Source: QAMH01 sp964435565 (GTDB lineage: Bacteria; Actinomycetota; Coriobacteriia; Coriobacteriales; QAMH01). From it: a stretch of DNA of 38,587 bases. Positions 1 to 7,780 of this stretch are shown here, piece by piece. A program made the translations under genes and the position numbers. Every line of letters starts with the position of its first letter. Within the stretch, counting starts at the first letter, position 1. The notes under the pieces were generated by a model. It saw only the letters and a program-made list of their open reading frames with translations. It searched no databases and was not told where the DNA came from. Location: NCBI GenBank assembly GCA_964435565.1, contig CAYSZR010000013.1, forward strand, positions 1 through 38,587, given 5' to 3'.

Positions 1-440
1 ATTCAGCTGTTCTCGGCTTTCTCTGCGGTCTGCTTTACTTCGTTCCGTATCTTGGCCCTATGATTTCATGCGCGCTTGTCGCAGTTATCGCTATCTTCGT
101 TTCGCCCCTTGTTTCCCTGCTGTCGATCGTCGTATGTGCCGTCATCAATAACGTTGTCGGCAATATCATCTCTCCCAAACTTATGAAAACCTCTGTCAAT
201 GTCTATCCCGCGCTCATACTTATCGCCATCTTGGTTGGAAGCGCGTTGGGCGGCATTCCCGGTATGTTGCTCTCCATTCCCATCATAGGAGCAGCTCAAG
301 GTGTATTCGTCACCTATTTTGAAACCCGCACGGGCAAGACACTGTCAACTGAAAACGGAGCGCTGTTTCAGAAGAAAAAGGAATCAAAACTGCCGCACAT
401 AGACTATGAAACAGGCAAGATTCACCTATATGACGAATAA
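1..440 (+). CDS. AI-2E family transporter, C-terminal part
   Basis: Partial gene cut by the left edge; the open frame begins at base 3 and stops at 438-440 (TAA). About 145 residues remain. The visible part has the PYLGP turn near its start, two long hydrophobic segments, the N-x-SPKLM motif and the closing LVGSALGGIPGMLLSIPI membrane segment that are typical of the AI-2E (PerM/YdbD-like) exporter family of polytopic membrane proteins. A hydrophilic cytoplasmic tail of about 45 residues follows. Members have been linked to export of small molecules or to Na+/H+ exchange, so the substrate cannot be stated. No gene follows on this strand until rlmN. Family assignment is sure; function is not. 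Confidence 0.85.
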   Translation, partial: SAVLGFLCGLLYFVPYLGPMISCALVAVIAIFVSPLVSLLSIVVCAVINNVVGNIISPKLMKTSVNVYPALILIAILVGSALGGIPGMLLSIPIIGAAQGVFVTYFETRTGKTLSTENGALFQKKKESKLPHIDYETGKIHLYDE

Positions 441-950
441 ATAACGGGGCTGATCAAACTTCATATGAAAGTTCTGAAAGCAATCGTTGCAGAGGCGCCC
501 CAGAATGAAACCCTTGCATCATTTAGAGCCATGAAATATATACATATGACACATTTTATTTCATGACAGTCTTAGTGGTTTTTCATTTAAAGACATGAAT
601 ATCCCAAGCTAATTCCATATACTGCGAAAATGGTCTTTTTAAAGAGATTGGATTTTTTAGATTTATAACAAGATGTTGGTACATAATGTGCAATCCGCTT
701 GCATGCGAAATGGAATTGTGTGCAGCTTGCAAGACAAAAACGGATGGACGCTGTGTACTATCAGGACAGATGATCGCTCTTCCGCCGTGATAACTACAAG
801 CACAAAGCATCCGACGGTGAACACAGGGGCATCTCAAAGCAGGAAAGGCCCAATCCCCAGTGGGCCTGGGAAAATTTCCCTCCTTAGGATTCGTGAGCGA
901 CCTGTCCAGACACCAGGTCGCTTCCTGCTGTCGAAGCAAAATCAAAGAAA
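441..950. other. Long intergenic region without a supported protein gene
   Basis: No frame here has both a credible ribosome site and protein-like composition. The first half is AT-rich and holds an inverted repeat (CATGAAAT at 530-537 with ATTTCATG at 558-565), which may end transcription of the transporter gene. The second half, from about 778, is dense in perfect short inverted repeats that fold together and is described separately as a candidate RNA. Confidence 0.6.
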
Positions 951-984
951 AGCGCCCCCGGTATAGAGGGGGCGCTATATTTTT
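838..984 (+). ncRNA. Candidate structured small RNA ending in a terminator
   Basis: Four perfect helices nest without gaps: an outer stem 838-845/922-929, then hairpins 846-852/861-867, 868-872/876-880 and 897-904/914-921. Each helix directly abuts the next; only 881-896 is left unpaired inside the junction. A 9-bp terminator hairpin with a T-rich tail follows at 951-984. I do not recognise the fold as tmRNA, RNase P RNA, SRP RNA, 6S RNA or a known riboswitch. The 5' end is unknown; an imperfect stem around 779-814 might belong to it. The strand is uncertain because the helices would also form on the other strand; plus is preferred because of the terminator. Inference only. Confidence 0.3.
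951..984. terminator. Bidirectional intrinsic terminator
   Basis: Stem 951-959/968-976 (9 bp, GC-rich) with an 8-base loop. On the minus strand it lies 10 bases after the CCA end of tRNA-Ser and is followed by TTTTCTTTGATTTT, so it ends the tRNA transcript. On the plus strand it is followed by ATATTTTT, so it can also end anything transcribed rightwards from the 441-950 region. Confidence 0.85.
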
Positions 985-985
985 C

Positions 986-1078
986 TGGCGGAGGGATAGG
1001 GATTTGAACCCTAGGTACCGCTATAAACGGCACACACGATTTCCAATCGTGCTCCTTAAGCCTCTCGGACATCCCTCC
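986..1078 (-). tRNA. tRNA-Ser (anticodon GGA)
   Basis: Read on the minus strand the acceptor stem is GGAGGGA paired with TCCCTCC, followed by discriminator G and an encoded CCA (plus positions 988-986). The anticodon loop is TTGGAAA closed by CACGA/TCGTG, giving anticodon GGA, which reads UCC/UCU serine codons. The long variable arm and total length of about 90 nt fit a class II tRNA. It lies 45 bp downstream of ddl on the same strand. Confidence 0.95.
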
Positions 1079-1123
1079 ATTTAAGCGAGGCGCTTTGCAG
1101 CGCAATTCGGTAGTATACCAAAC

Positions 1124-2086
1124 TCAAGCGTGCTCTTCGAGAGCAAGTTCCACGAGCATGCGGCAAAGCGTCCCAAACGGAATTCCCACCTTCGCCGCAG
1201 CGTCCGGAAGAAGAGATGTTGCAGTCATGCCTGGAATAGTATTGGTCTCAAGAACCCAGCAGGTCCCAGATTCATCGACGATGATATCCGTACGAGAGAC
1301 CCCCCTGCACCCAAGGGCCTTGTGAGCAGCCAGGGCAGCATCCTGGCAGGCTTTGGTCGTATCCTCATTCAGGCGAGCGGGAATAATGTGCGTTGCACCA
1401 CCTGTGGCATATTTTGCAGTAAAGTCATAGAAGTCGCTGCTTGCCTGGGGGACAATCTCTATTACCGGTAAAACCTCAGGGTCGTCATTTCCAAAAACCG
1501 CAACTGTCGTCTCTGTACCGCTCACAAATGTTTCAATAATAACGGAGCTGTCATGCGTTAGGGCCTCCTCTATAGCATCGGAAAGCTCCTGTACGCCATC
1601 GACGATATGAACGCCCAGCGCAGAACCCTCGTGATCCGGCTTGACGACGCATTTGCTGCCGACGCGGGCGATGATTTCCTCAGGCGAGAAAAGCTCACCT
1701 TTATTGACAACCGTCCAGTTGGCAGTATCGAGACCAGCCGATCTGTAAAAAACCTTTGCGCGCACCTTGTCCATCGCGAGAGCACTGGCCAATACACCGG
1801 GGCCGGTATAAGGAACCCCCATAAGCTCGCAAAACCCCTGCACGCAACCATCTTCGCCGTCTTTGCCGTGAAGCGCGAGGAAAACAACGTCGGGCTTAGC
1901 TTCCAAAATCATTTCGAGCATACCGTCTGAAGCGGTGTCTATCTCAACAACGCTGAAACCCTCGTTTACAAGCGCTCGCGCGCAAGCCTCCCCCGACTGA
2001 AGGGATATGTCGCGTTCTCCGCTTTTGCCCCCTTTTAGAAGAACGACTTTTGTCTTCGCGGGGTCGCACGGTTTGGTTGTGATCAT
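1124..2086 (-). CDS. ddl: D-alanine--D-alanine ligase
   Basis: ATP-grasp ligase that joins two D-alanines for the peptidoglycan stem peptide; cytoplasmic. About 320 residues, normal for the family. Near the N-terminus is the GGKSGERDISLQSG segment. The ATP-grasp core shows KPDHEGSALGV, the omega-loop tyrosine segment FYDFTAKY and the metal/substrate segment LETNTIPGMT near the C-terminus. The tyrosine in the omega loop is the Ddl form, which argues against a VanA-like D-Ala-D-Lac ligase. The start chosen is the ATG at 2086 because an AGAGG ribosome site lies 6-8 bases upstream; a GTG at 2113 would add nine residues but has no such site. It is divergent from rlmN, and tRNA-Ser lies downstream on the same strand. 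Confidence 0.95.
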   Translation of the reverse strand: MITTKPCDPAKTKVVLLKGGKSGERDISLQSGEACARALVNEGFSVVEIDTASDGMLEMILEAKPDVVFLALHGKDGEDGCVQGFCELMGVPYTGPGVLASALAMDKVRAKVFYRSAGLDTANWTVVNKGELFSPEEIIARVGSKCVVKPDHEGSALGVHIVDGVQELSDAIEEALTHDSSVIIETFVSGTETTVAVFGNDDPEVLPVIEIVPQASSDFYDFTAKYATGGATHIIPARLNEDTTKACQDAALAAHKALGCRGVSRTDIIVDESGTCWVLETNTIPGMTATSLLPDAAAKVGIPFGTLCRMLVELALEEHA

Positions 2087-2174
2087 TTTTGACCTCTCGT
2101 CAGGCGATAGCACTTTTCATTTTATGAAATGGTATCGTAACGGCTGTCGGCGCGTCTAGATTAAGAAGAAATCA

Positions 2175-3218
2175 ATGAAGGAAAAATCAGACATCAGGTC
2201 CCTCTCTCACAGCCAGCTTTCAGACTATGTGAAAAACCTCGGGGTACCCGCTTTTAGAACAAAGCAGATTGAGAGCTGGTTATACGCAACTCATTGCCTT
2301 TCTTTTGATGAGATGACGAATTTGCCTAAAGAGCTTCGTCAGGTTCTAAAAGATGAATTTTCTATCAGCCCGGTATCTCTTATTACCAAGCAAATTTCTG
2401 CCGACGGTACCCGTAAGTACCTTCTCTCCCTATCTGACGGTCTCTGTGTGGAAACCGTCGGGATACCCTCTCAAGACGACTCGCGCTTAACAGTTTGCTT
2501 TTCCTCGCAAGCAGGCTGCCCCATGCGCTGCTCGTTTTGCGCAACCGGTCAATCAGGCTTTATGCGTAACCTGTATGCCGGAGAGATGTTCGATCAGATA
2601 AAGTATGTCGAAGATGACTTTGGTCGGCGCGTCACGAACGTTGTCTGCATGGGACAAGGGGAGCCATTTCTCAATTACAACGCTACCATCGACGCCCTAC
2701 GCAAGATCAATTCACCATATGGCCTCGGGATTGGGGCACGTCATATCACCATTTCAACCTGCGGAATCATAAAAGGCATTCAACGCCTCTCAAATGAACC
2801 AGAACAGTTTACCCTTGCCGTTTCGCTTCATTCAGCACTGCAGGAAACTAGAGACAAACTCATGCCAGGCGTATCTGATAATAAGATCGTCGACTTACGG
2901 GAGGAAATCAAGGCATACGGCGACAAAACAAAACGCAGGCCCTCGCTCGAATACGCCTTAATCAAGGATGTTAACGATGATGCCGAGCATATTGCTGCCC
3001 TTGTGGATTTTTGTCACGGAATGCTCTGCCATGTAAACCTAATCCCTCTAAATCCCGTAGTAGGCCAAGAAGGAACTCTGACTATGAAACCTTCCTCTAA
3101 AGCCGCCTCGATTTCGAGGGTCTTGAATTCTCAGCATATCGAAAATTCGATTCGTACATCCCGCGGCGCCGATATCGACGGCGCCTGCGGGCAGCTGCGC
3201 CAAAAATCTAAAGATTAG
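2175..3218 (+). CDS. rlmN: Dual-specificity RNA methyltransferase RlmN
   Basis: Radical SAM enzyme that methylates C2 of A2503 in 23S rRNA and, in some bacteria, A37 of certain tRNAs. At 347 residues it has the usual length. The 4Fe-4S motif is C115-x3-C119-x2-C122 (GCPMRCSFCATG). The resolving cysteine is C338 in the C-terminal GADIDGACGQL segment. The usual GMGEP loop appears as GQGEP at about residue 160, a small change in an otherwise well conserved region. Its ribosome site is weak (AGAAG, 5 bases before the ATG). It is divergent from ddl (about 90 bp apart) and convergent with parB (15 bp apart), with no clear terminator between them. Confidence 0.96.
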   Translation: MKEKSDIRSLSHSQLSDYVKNLGVPAFRTKQIESWLYATHCLSFDEMTNLPKELRQVLKDEFSISPVSLITKQISADGTRKYLLSLSDGLCVETVGIPSQDDSRLTVCFSSQAGCPMRCSFCATGQSGFMRNLYAGEMFDQIKYVEDDFGRRVTNVVCMGQGEPFLNYNATIDALRKINSPYGLGIGARHITISTCGIIKGIQRLSNEPEQFTLAVSLHSALQETRDKLMPGVSDNKIVDLREEIKAYGDKTKRRPSLEYALIKDVNDDAEHIAALVDFCHGMLCHVNLIPLNPVVGQEGTLTMKPSSKAASISRVLNSQHIENSIRTSRGADIDGACGQLRQKSKD

Positions 3219-3233
3219 GCTTCTGGTTGCTTT

Positions 3234-4082
3234 TTATCTCATTAAATTAAAGATTCTCTGTAGATCATCTTCGTCATTGAATTCAATCTCAATTTTATTT
3301 TTTCCTCGAGTGCTCTTTACTTTAACTGATGTGCCGAGGTGCCGCTTGAGCTCCTTGGCAACTAATTTGTATGACTTGGGGAGAGGTGGTCTCTTTTGCC
3401 TTTCTTCAGAACCGGATGCCACAAGACGCGCGATAGTTTCTGCGTCGCGAACCGACAGATGCTCTGCAATTATCTTGTTTGCAAGGTTAATCTTTTTTTC
3501 TTCTTCTGGAATAGACAGTATCGCGCGCGCGTGTCCAGCCGTTATAGATCCGTCATATATATATTCCTGGACGGCCTTAGGCAAATCAAGAAGTCTAAGT
3601 GTGTTTGCGATAGCTGATCGTGACTTTGAGACAGCGGCCGCTAGATCAGCTTGGGTAAGACTCCCCTTGTCCATAAGATCTTTATAGCCACGTGCTTCTT
3701 CAATCGGGTTCAAGTCAGTTCTTTGCAGATTTTCAATTAACGCCACGCGGAGTGTTCGTTCATCATCCATCTCCACAATGCGAACGGGGATTGATGTAAG
3801 GCCAGCAATTTTTGATGCTTGCCACCGTCTTTCTCCAGCAACAATTTGATAGTCCCCGTCTTTAGGTCTCACCAACACAGGCTGCAGCAGCCCTTCGCGT
3901 CGAATAGAATCTGCCAAATCCGCAAGCTCCTCTTCATTAAAATCCTTTCGAGGCTGATTTGGATTAGGAACTATCCTGTCGATTTCAATTTCTTCTTGTC
4001 CAGTTGCGCTGCCAGACTCAATGGTCGCATCTGCAATCAATGCGTTGAGTCCTTTACCTAATCCGCTTTTTCTTCCAGACAT
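3234..4082 (-). CDS. parB: Chromosome-partitioning protein ParB
   Basis: CTP-dependent DNA clamp that loads at parS and spreads to organise the origin for segregation. 282 residues: a basic N-terminal ParA-stimulating segment (SGRKSGLGKGLNALIAD), the PRKDF box and the GERRWQA box of the CTP-binding N-domain (usual form GERRYRA), a helix-turn-helix in the middle (SRSAIANTLRLL) and a C-terminal dimerisation part. A GGAGGA ribosome site precedes the ATG. It follows parA by 15 bp in a two-gene operon. Its own parS targets lie just upstream of parA, at 4990-5005 and 5025-5040. Confidence 0.97.
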   Translation of the reverse strand: MSGRKSGLGKGLNALIADATIESGSATGQEEIEIDRIVPNPNQPRKDFNEEELADLADSIRREGLLQPVLVRPKDGDYQIVAGERRWQASKIAGLTSIPVRIVEMDDERTLRVALIENLQRTDLNPIEEARGYKDLMDKGSLTQADLAAAVSKSRSAIANTLRLLDLPKAVQEYIYDGSITAGHARAILSIPEEEKKINLANKIIAEHLSVRDAETIARLVASGSEERQKRPPLPKSYKLVAKELKRHLGTSVKVKSTRGKNKIEIEFNDEDDLQRIFNLMR

Positions 4083-4097
4083 GTTTTTCCTCCACGT

Positions 4098-4913
4098 CTA
4101 CATTTCGTGTATATAACGTTGAACAACCTCTTCAGAAAGGCGCCTGTATGCATCCGCGCCTTTCCCGTTTGGATCGTATTTTGTTATTGGTTCCCCATAC
4201 CCTGGGGCTTCCGATAGTTTTACTGTTCTTGGAACTCTCGTTTTAAATACTTTATCTCCAAAGAAATTTTCTACCTCTTCAGCAACCTGTTTTGCCAGGG
4301 TCGTTCTTTTGTCATACATAGTTATGACAACACCGTAGATTTCTAGTTTCTTATTTAACCTTTTTTTGACCATATTCATTGAATCAATGATTTTTGACAG
4401 ACCCTCAAGGGCATAGAACTCGCACTGGATTGGAATGATAAGCTTGTCTGCAGCTGTAAGTGCATTTACAGTCAACAACCCAAGTGATGGTGGACAGTCG
4501 ACGAGGATGAAATCAAATTCATTTTTAATTTCGCCCAATGACTCTTTTAGCCTTGATTCCCTTGCTATCTCTTGAACAAGCTCTGCTTCTGCTCCCGCCA
4601 GATCAATTGTTGCCGGTAGAAGCCAGGTGTTTTCTGTTTCAAGATCGACTATTACATCTTTTGTTTTTACATCATCGCTTAGTAGGCAGTCATAGGTACT
4701 TAATACACAGTTTGTTTTATCAAAACCCAAACCAGTTGTGCTGTTCCCTTGCGGGTCCAGATCAACGAGCAATACCTTATAATTTAGTTCGCCGAGAGCA
4801 GCTGCTAGGTTCACAGCTGTTGTTGATTTCCCTACCCCGCCTTTTTGATTAATAATAGATAGTATTAATCCATCTCTATCTGTAATTCGTCTAGGTTGAT
4901 CTGAAAAGTTCAC
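4098..4913 (-). CDS. parA: Chromosome-partitioning ATPase ParA (Soj)
   Basis: Deviant Walker ATPase that moves ParB-parS complexes; in B. subtilis Soj also regulates DnaA. 271 residues. The deviant P-loop is K24-G-G-V-G-K29-S-T, with both signature lysines. The DLDPQGNSTTGL switch segment and the DCPPSLG Walker B region are present. The start is GTG at 4913, with AAGGA 5 bases upstream; the ATG codons just before it run into an in-frame stop. parA and parB form one operon whose leader begins beside the first parS site. Confidence 0.97.
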   Translation of the reverse strand: MNFSDQPRRITDRDGLILSIINQKGGVGKSTTAVNLAAALGELNYKVLLVDLDPQGNSTTGLGFDKTNCVLSTYDCLLSDDVKTKDVIVDLETENTWLLPATIDLAGAEAELVQEIARESRLKESLGEIKNEFDFILVDCPPSLGLLTVNALTAADKLIIPIQCEFYALEGLSKIIDSMNMVKKRLNKKLEIYGVVITMYDKRTTLAKQVAEEVENFFGDKVFKTRVPRTVKLSEAPGYGEPITKYDPNGKGADAYRRLSEEVVQRYIHEM

Positions 4914-4989
4914 ATCATTCCTTTCTTCTTGTTATTTATACTTCATTTAAAGGAGATTGATATATTTTTTTCATCATACACTATATACA

Positions 4990-5005
4990 TGTTTCACGTG
5001 AAACA
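4990..5005. promoter_or_regulatory. parS centromere site 1
   Basis: TGTTTCACGTGAAACA, a perfect 16-bp palindrome matching the conserved bacterial ParB-binding parS sequence. It lies about 77 bp upstream of the parA start, so bound ParB may also affect parAB transcription. Confidence 0.95.
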
Positions 5006-5007
5006 AT

Positions 5008-5057
5008 GTAATAAAGGGGGTCGGTGTTTCACGTGAAACACCGACCCCCTTTATTAC
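5008..5057. repeat. Perfect 50-bp palindrome with parS site 2 at its centre
   Basis: Every base from 5008 to 5032 pairs with its mirror in 5033 to 5057, with no spacer. The central 16 bp (5025-5040) are a second consensus parS, TGTTTCACGTGAAACA. The outer arms add a GC-rich block (GGGGGTCGG) flanked by TAATAAA. The element sits between the convergent-facing 3' end of rsmG and the parA promoter region. It could act as a transcription terminator for the rsmG operon as well as a ParB loading site. The two parS centres are 35 bp apart. Confidence 0.9.
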
Positions 5058-5107
5058 TATTTTATACACACCTTGCCAATTATTCTTGATTAAAAGATTT
5101 TTGGCAG

Positions 5108-5782
5108 TTATTTAACAATCGGCCTCTTTTGTGCCATTCCATTTCTTCTTGGCAAACTTATTTTGCTTTCTTTTGTCTTTATAAAGATAAGAATATTTCT
5201 CTCATATAAGTCGTTTAATAAAAAATGTCTCTTTGACTCAAGTTCAAGACCGAAAATTTCTGCTGCCTTAAGGGACGCATCAAGATCAGTTTGATTGAGC
5301 TTTCCCCTCATGGCAATAAATCTTCCCCCGTTAGAAAGAAAAGGACAGGCGAATTCTTCAACCACCGGAAGTGCTGCTACCGCTCTTGAAACAACAGTAG
5401 AGAATTGTCGAGCGTGTTCTAGGGCAAAATCTTCACTTCTAATCGCATGGACATAAATTTGCTTTTCAATTCCAAGCTCATGAACCATTTCTTCTACTGC
5501 ATGTGCTTTTTTAGCAATTGAATCAATTAATACGCCTGTTCTATCGGATGCAATTGCTAGAGGAACCCCTGGAAAACCACCGCCGGTTCCAATATCTAGA
5601 AAGGGGCCATCTTCTAAAGAAAGATCTTGTAAAACAGACAAGGAATCTTCTATATGCAGAATGATTCCCTGTTCCACTGTATCTATCTTTGTTAAATTTA
5701 GATCATTGTTTTTTTTAATTACAAGATTCAGATACCCGAGTATCTTATTTCGCTTTTCTTCACTGAGACCGTTTAAAATCAT
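5108..5782 (-). CDS. rsmG: 16S rRNA (guanine-527-N7)-methyltransferase RsmG
   Basis: Methylates N7 of G527 in the 530 loop of 16S rRNA using SAM. 224 residues. The SAM-binding motif DIGTGGGFPGVPLAI starts near residue 63, and the SRAVAALP segment follows around the middle of the protein. The ATG overlaps the stop of jag by 4 bases (ATGA), implying translational coupling. It is the last gene of the rpmH-rnpA-yidD-yidC-jag-rsmG operon. The palindrome at 5008-5057 lies 50 bp beyond its stop. The basic C-terminal tail (about 20 residues) is variable in this family. Confidence 0.95.
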   Translation of the reverse strand: MILNGLSEEKRNKILGYLNLVIKKNNDLNLTKIDTVEQGIILHIEDSLSVLQDLSLEDGPFLDIGTGGGFPGVPLAIASDRTGVLIDSIAKKAHAVEEMVHELGIEKQIYVHAIRSEDFALEHARQFSTVVSRAVAALPVVEEFACPFLSNGGRFIAMRGKLNQTDLDASLKAAEIFGLELESKRHFLLNDLYERNILIFIKTKESKISLPRRNGMAQKRPIVK

Positions 5783-6342
5783 ACAGGAGCAACCACAATA
5801 TATCTATTTGGGTCTTCCCCAACAGAATAGGTTTCTACACGCTCATCCTCTTTTAAGACCATATGGACAAGTCTTCTTTCGTAAGGAGTCATAGGCCTAA
5901 GGTTAACCTCTCGATTTTGCCGATCAGCACGAGAGGCGGCTGAGAATGCCAGAGATTCAAGTTTCTGACGCTGTCGGTGCTTATAGCTCTCAACGTCAAT
6001 TGTTACAGGGTATCTATACCCAAGTTTATGATTGGTAATGTTTGAGACAAGGGTTTGGAGAGCATCGAGTGTATGACCTCGCCTGCCTATAAGTATCGCA
6101 AGGTCCCCACCTACAATATCAAGAATAATCTCCCCTTCATCACCTTCATATTCATTGATTTCGGCGCCTTGCGCATCGAAGAAGGTAAGAATAGAACGTA
6201 ATGATTCTATGGCAGTGTCAGCAACAGCATCAATTTCTTCATCTGATATTGTTTCGGTATCCGTATTAATATCCAGACTAGAAGTTTCTTCTGGTTTTTC
6301 GGTTTCAGTCGTGGTTTCTTCGTTTTCCATTTGTGTCGTCAC
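5779..6342 (-). CDS. jag: RNA-binding protein Jag / KhpB (KH and R3H domains)
   Basis: Cytoplasmic RNA-binding protein encoded next to yidC in most Gram-positive bacteria; in Firmicutes (KhpB/EloR) it affects cell elongation and small RNAs. 187 residues. Residues 1-45 are strongly acidic and Thr/Glu-rich and replace the usual Jag-N domain. A KH domain follows, with the loop G86-R-R-G89 (usual form GKRG). The R3H domain occupies about residues 118-187, with the R-x3-H pair (ERRLVH) and a PNRYIVVAP end. It is 15 bp downstream of yidC and overlaps rsmG by 4 bases. Confidence 0.93.
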   Translation of the reverse strand: MTTQMENEETTTETEKPEETSSLDINTDTETISDEEIDAVADTAIESLRSILTFFDAQGAEINEYEGDEGEIILDIVGGDLAILIGRRGHTLDALQTLVSNITNHKLGYRYPVTIDVESYKHRQRQKLESLAFSAASRADRQNREVNLRPMTPYERRLVHMVLKEDERVETYSVGEDPNRYIVVAPV

Positions 6343-6357
6343 GCTGTCTCCTTCGAT

Positions 6358-7125
6358 CTAGCGTTTCTTGGTTGGGCGTGGTTTTTTCTCTTTACGCTCA
6401 ACATTAACTTTCACGGGTTTAATCACGATTTCCTCTTTCTCATCAGCTTCGCGCTTCAGCCTGTGCTGTGTGATCATCTGTTGCGCAAAACCAAATCCGG
6501 AAGAAAGCGCCCAATACAACATAACGCCAGCAGGCGATATGAAAGCCATCCAGATGAACATTACTCCCATTACACCCATCATCATCATAGACTGACTGCG
6601 GTTTTGGGGGTTTTGTTTAAGCTGGAGAATCATCGGCGCAACAGAAAGCGCGATGAAAAGGACCATAAAGACGACATAGGGGATTGCATAAACCATTCCG
6701 GTGTTCCATGCATCAGGAACGGTCTGCGTTAAATCGGGAAGGATATTGTAAAAGCTCACGGAAAGCGTGTCATTTGCATAGTCGCCGATTTTCCAACGGA
6801 GCACCTGGAAGAGAATTACAAAGACCGGCATCTGAACTAGGACAGGCAAACATCCAGAAAGGGGGTTAAACCCCGTTTCCTGGTATATCTTCATCTGCTC
6901 TTCTTGGATTTTTTGCTGGTCACCCGCGTACAGTGTCTGAATCTCTTGCAGTTTTGGCTGCAGGCGCTGCATTTCAAAACTTGATTTGTATTGTTTTCGT
7001 TGCAAGGGAAAAAGAAGCAAACGAATTATGAGAGTGACGATGATGATTGCCAAACCCCAGTCGCCAATAACCTGGGCGAGCTGGTTAAGCAATGATGCGC
7101 ACGCATCTAAAATACTATCCCACAT
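6358..7125 (-). CDS. yidC: Membrane protein insertase YidC
   Basis: Oxa1-family insertase that places proteins in the cytoplasmic membrane alone or with SecYEG. 255 residues, the short Gram-positive form without the large periplasmic domain of E. coli YidC. The first strong membrane segment is GLAIIIVTLIIRLLLFPL with the family's arginine in it; the KQYKSS coiled-coil hairpin follows, and then about four further membrane segments. No lipobox cysteine is visible at the N-terminus, unlike many Firmicutes homologues. The C-terminus is very basic and could contact the ribosome. It lies between yidD and jag in the operon. Confidence 0.95.
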   Translation of the reverse strand: MWDSILDACASLLNQLAQVIGDWGLAIIIVTLIIRLLLFPLQRKQYKSSFEMQRLQPKLQEIQTLYAGDQQKIQEEQMKIYQETGFNPLSGCLPVLVQMPVFVILFQVLRWKIGDYANDTLSVSFYNILPDLTQTVPDAWNTGMVYAIPYVVFMVLFIALSVAPMILQLKQNPQNRSQSMMMMGVMGVMFIWMAFISPAGVMLYWALSSGFGFAQQMITQHRLKREADEKEEIVIKPVKVNVERKEKKPRPTKKR

Positions 7126-7166
7126 TTAATTTAAATCCTCTCAAGCCGGATATAGAATCAATATAG

Positions 7167-7415
7167 TTAGGGCACCGGATCATATCCGCCCGAGTGCCAA
7201 GGGTGACAGCGGCATATTCTTTTAATTGCCATTTTCGACCCTTTTAGAAACCCATAACGTTGAAGAGCAATCATAGCGTATTCCGAACAAGTAGGCACAT
7301 ATCTACAGGATGGAGGAAAGAGCGGAGATATCCTCTTCCTATAAAACCCTATGCAAAAAAGCGCAGTTTTCTTGGGAAGTAACACAAGAACATCTTTCAT
7401 ATGGTTTTTATTCAT
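7167..7415 (-). CDS. yidD: Membrane protein insertion efficiency factor YidD
   Basis: Small amphipathic protein (82 residues) that helps YidC-dependent insertion at the inner face of the membrane. It has the family pattern FYRKRISPLFPPSCRYVPTC-SEY and the closing CRCHPWHSGGYDPVP segment, with its three conserved cysteines. The ATG overlaps the rnpA stop by 4 bases, so translation is likely coupled. yidC follows 41 bp downstream. Confidence 0.95.
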   Translation of the reverse strand: MNKNHMKDVLVLLPKKTALFCIGFYRKRISPLFPPSCRYVPTCSEYAMIALQRYGFLKGSKMAIKRICRCHPWHSGGYDPVP

Positions 7416-7738
7416 GAAAGAATCCCGAGCTTTCTTAATTGGCTTTCAGTTGCTGCAAGTATGATTTCGTGTTTATCGGCGGCAATTTTTTTCTTCGCTA
7501 TAAAAACGACGTCATACCCGCTCCATGGAGCACCGAGCTCGTGAGCAGTTTGTCTCATCACCCTTTTGCATCTGCTTCTTAAAGGGGCTTTTCCAAGCTT
7601 CTTTCCAGCAATAAAGGCGTTCCGTCCGGTTACGGTGCCGTTTTCGGTCATAAGAACAGTTACATATGACGAAGAAGAGCGCCTCCCGTTTTTAAAGAGG
7701 CGCTCTATATCTTCTTTACTCTTGATTGTGCCTTTCAT
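7412..7738 (-). CDS. rnpA: Ribonuclease P protein component
   Basis: Protein subunit that helps RNase P RNA bind pre-tRNA leaders and magnesium. 108 residues, basic, with the FIAGKKLGKAPLRSRCKR core. The usual RNR motif reads RSR here; actinobacterial homologues vary at this place, so loss of function is not implied. The ATG has an AAAGGGA ribosome site about 10 bases upstream. It sits 42 bp after rpmH, the near-universal arrangement, and overlaps yidD. Confidence 0.94.
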   Translation of the reverse strand: MKGTIKSKEDIERLFKNGRRSSSSYVTVLMTENGTVTGRNAFIAGKKLGKAPLRSRCKRVMRQTAHELGAPWSGYDVVFIAKKKIAADKHEIILAATESQLRKLGILS

Positions 7739-7780
7739 AGCGAGTCAGTCCCTTTCATTCAGAGCTGACGAGCAATCAAA

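Noticed and set aside
465..566. Short open frame of 33 codons starting MKVLKAIVAEAP after the transporter gene
   Set aside because: Only a distant GGGG upstream, no recognisable family, and it ends inside an inverted repeat; too weak to call a gene or a remnant.
583..966. Open frames on both strands across the folded intergenic region
   Set aside because: They overlap each other and perfect RNA-like inverted repeats, lack ribosome sites and have no protein-like pattern.
1124..2086. Possible vancomycin-resistance type (D-Ala-D-Lac) ligase
   Set aside because: The omega loop keeps the Ddl-type tyrosine segment (YDFTAKY) and there are no vanH/vanX neighbours.
5108..5782. Apparent loss of mnmE and mnmG between jag and rsmG
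   Set aside because: Their absence from this block is normal in actinobacteria and not a deletion specific to this genome.
7412..7738. RSR in place of RNR in RnpA as a sign of inactivation
   Set aside because: The motif varies in actinobacteria and the rest of the protein and its context are intact.
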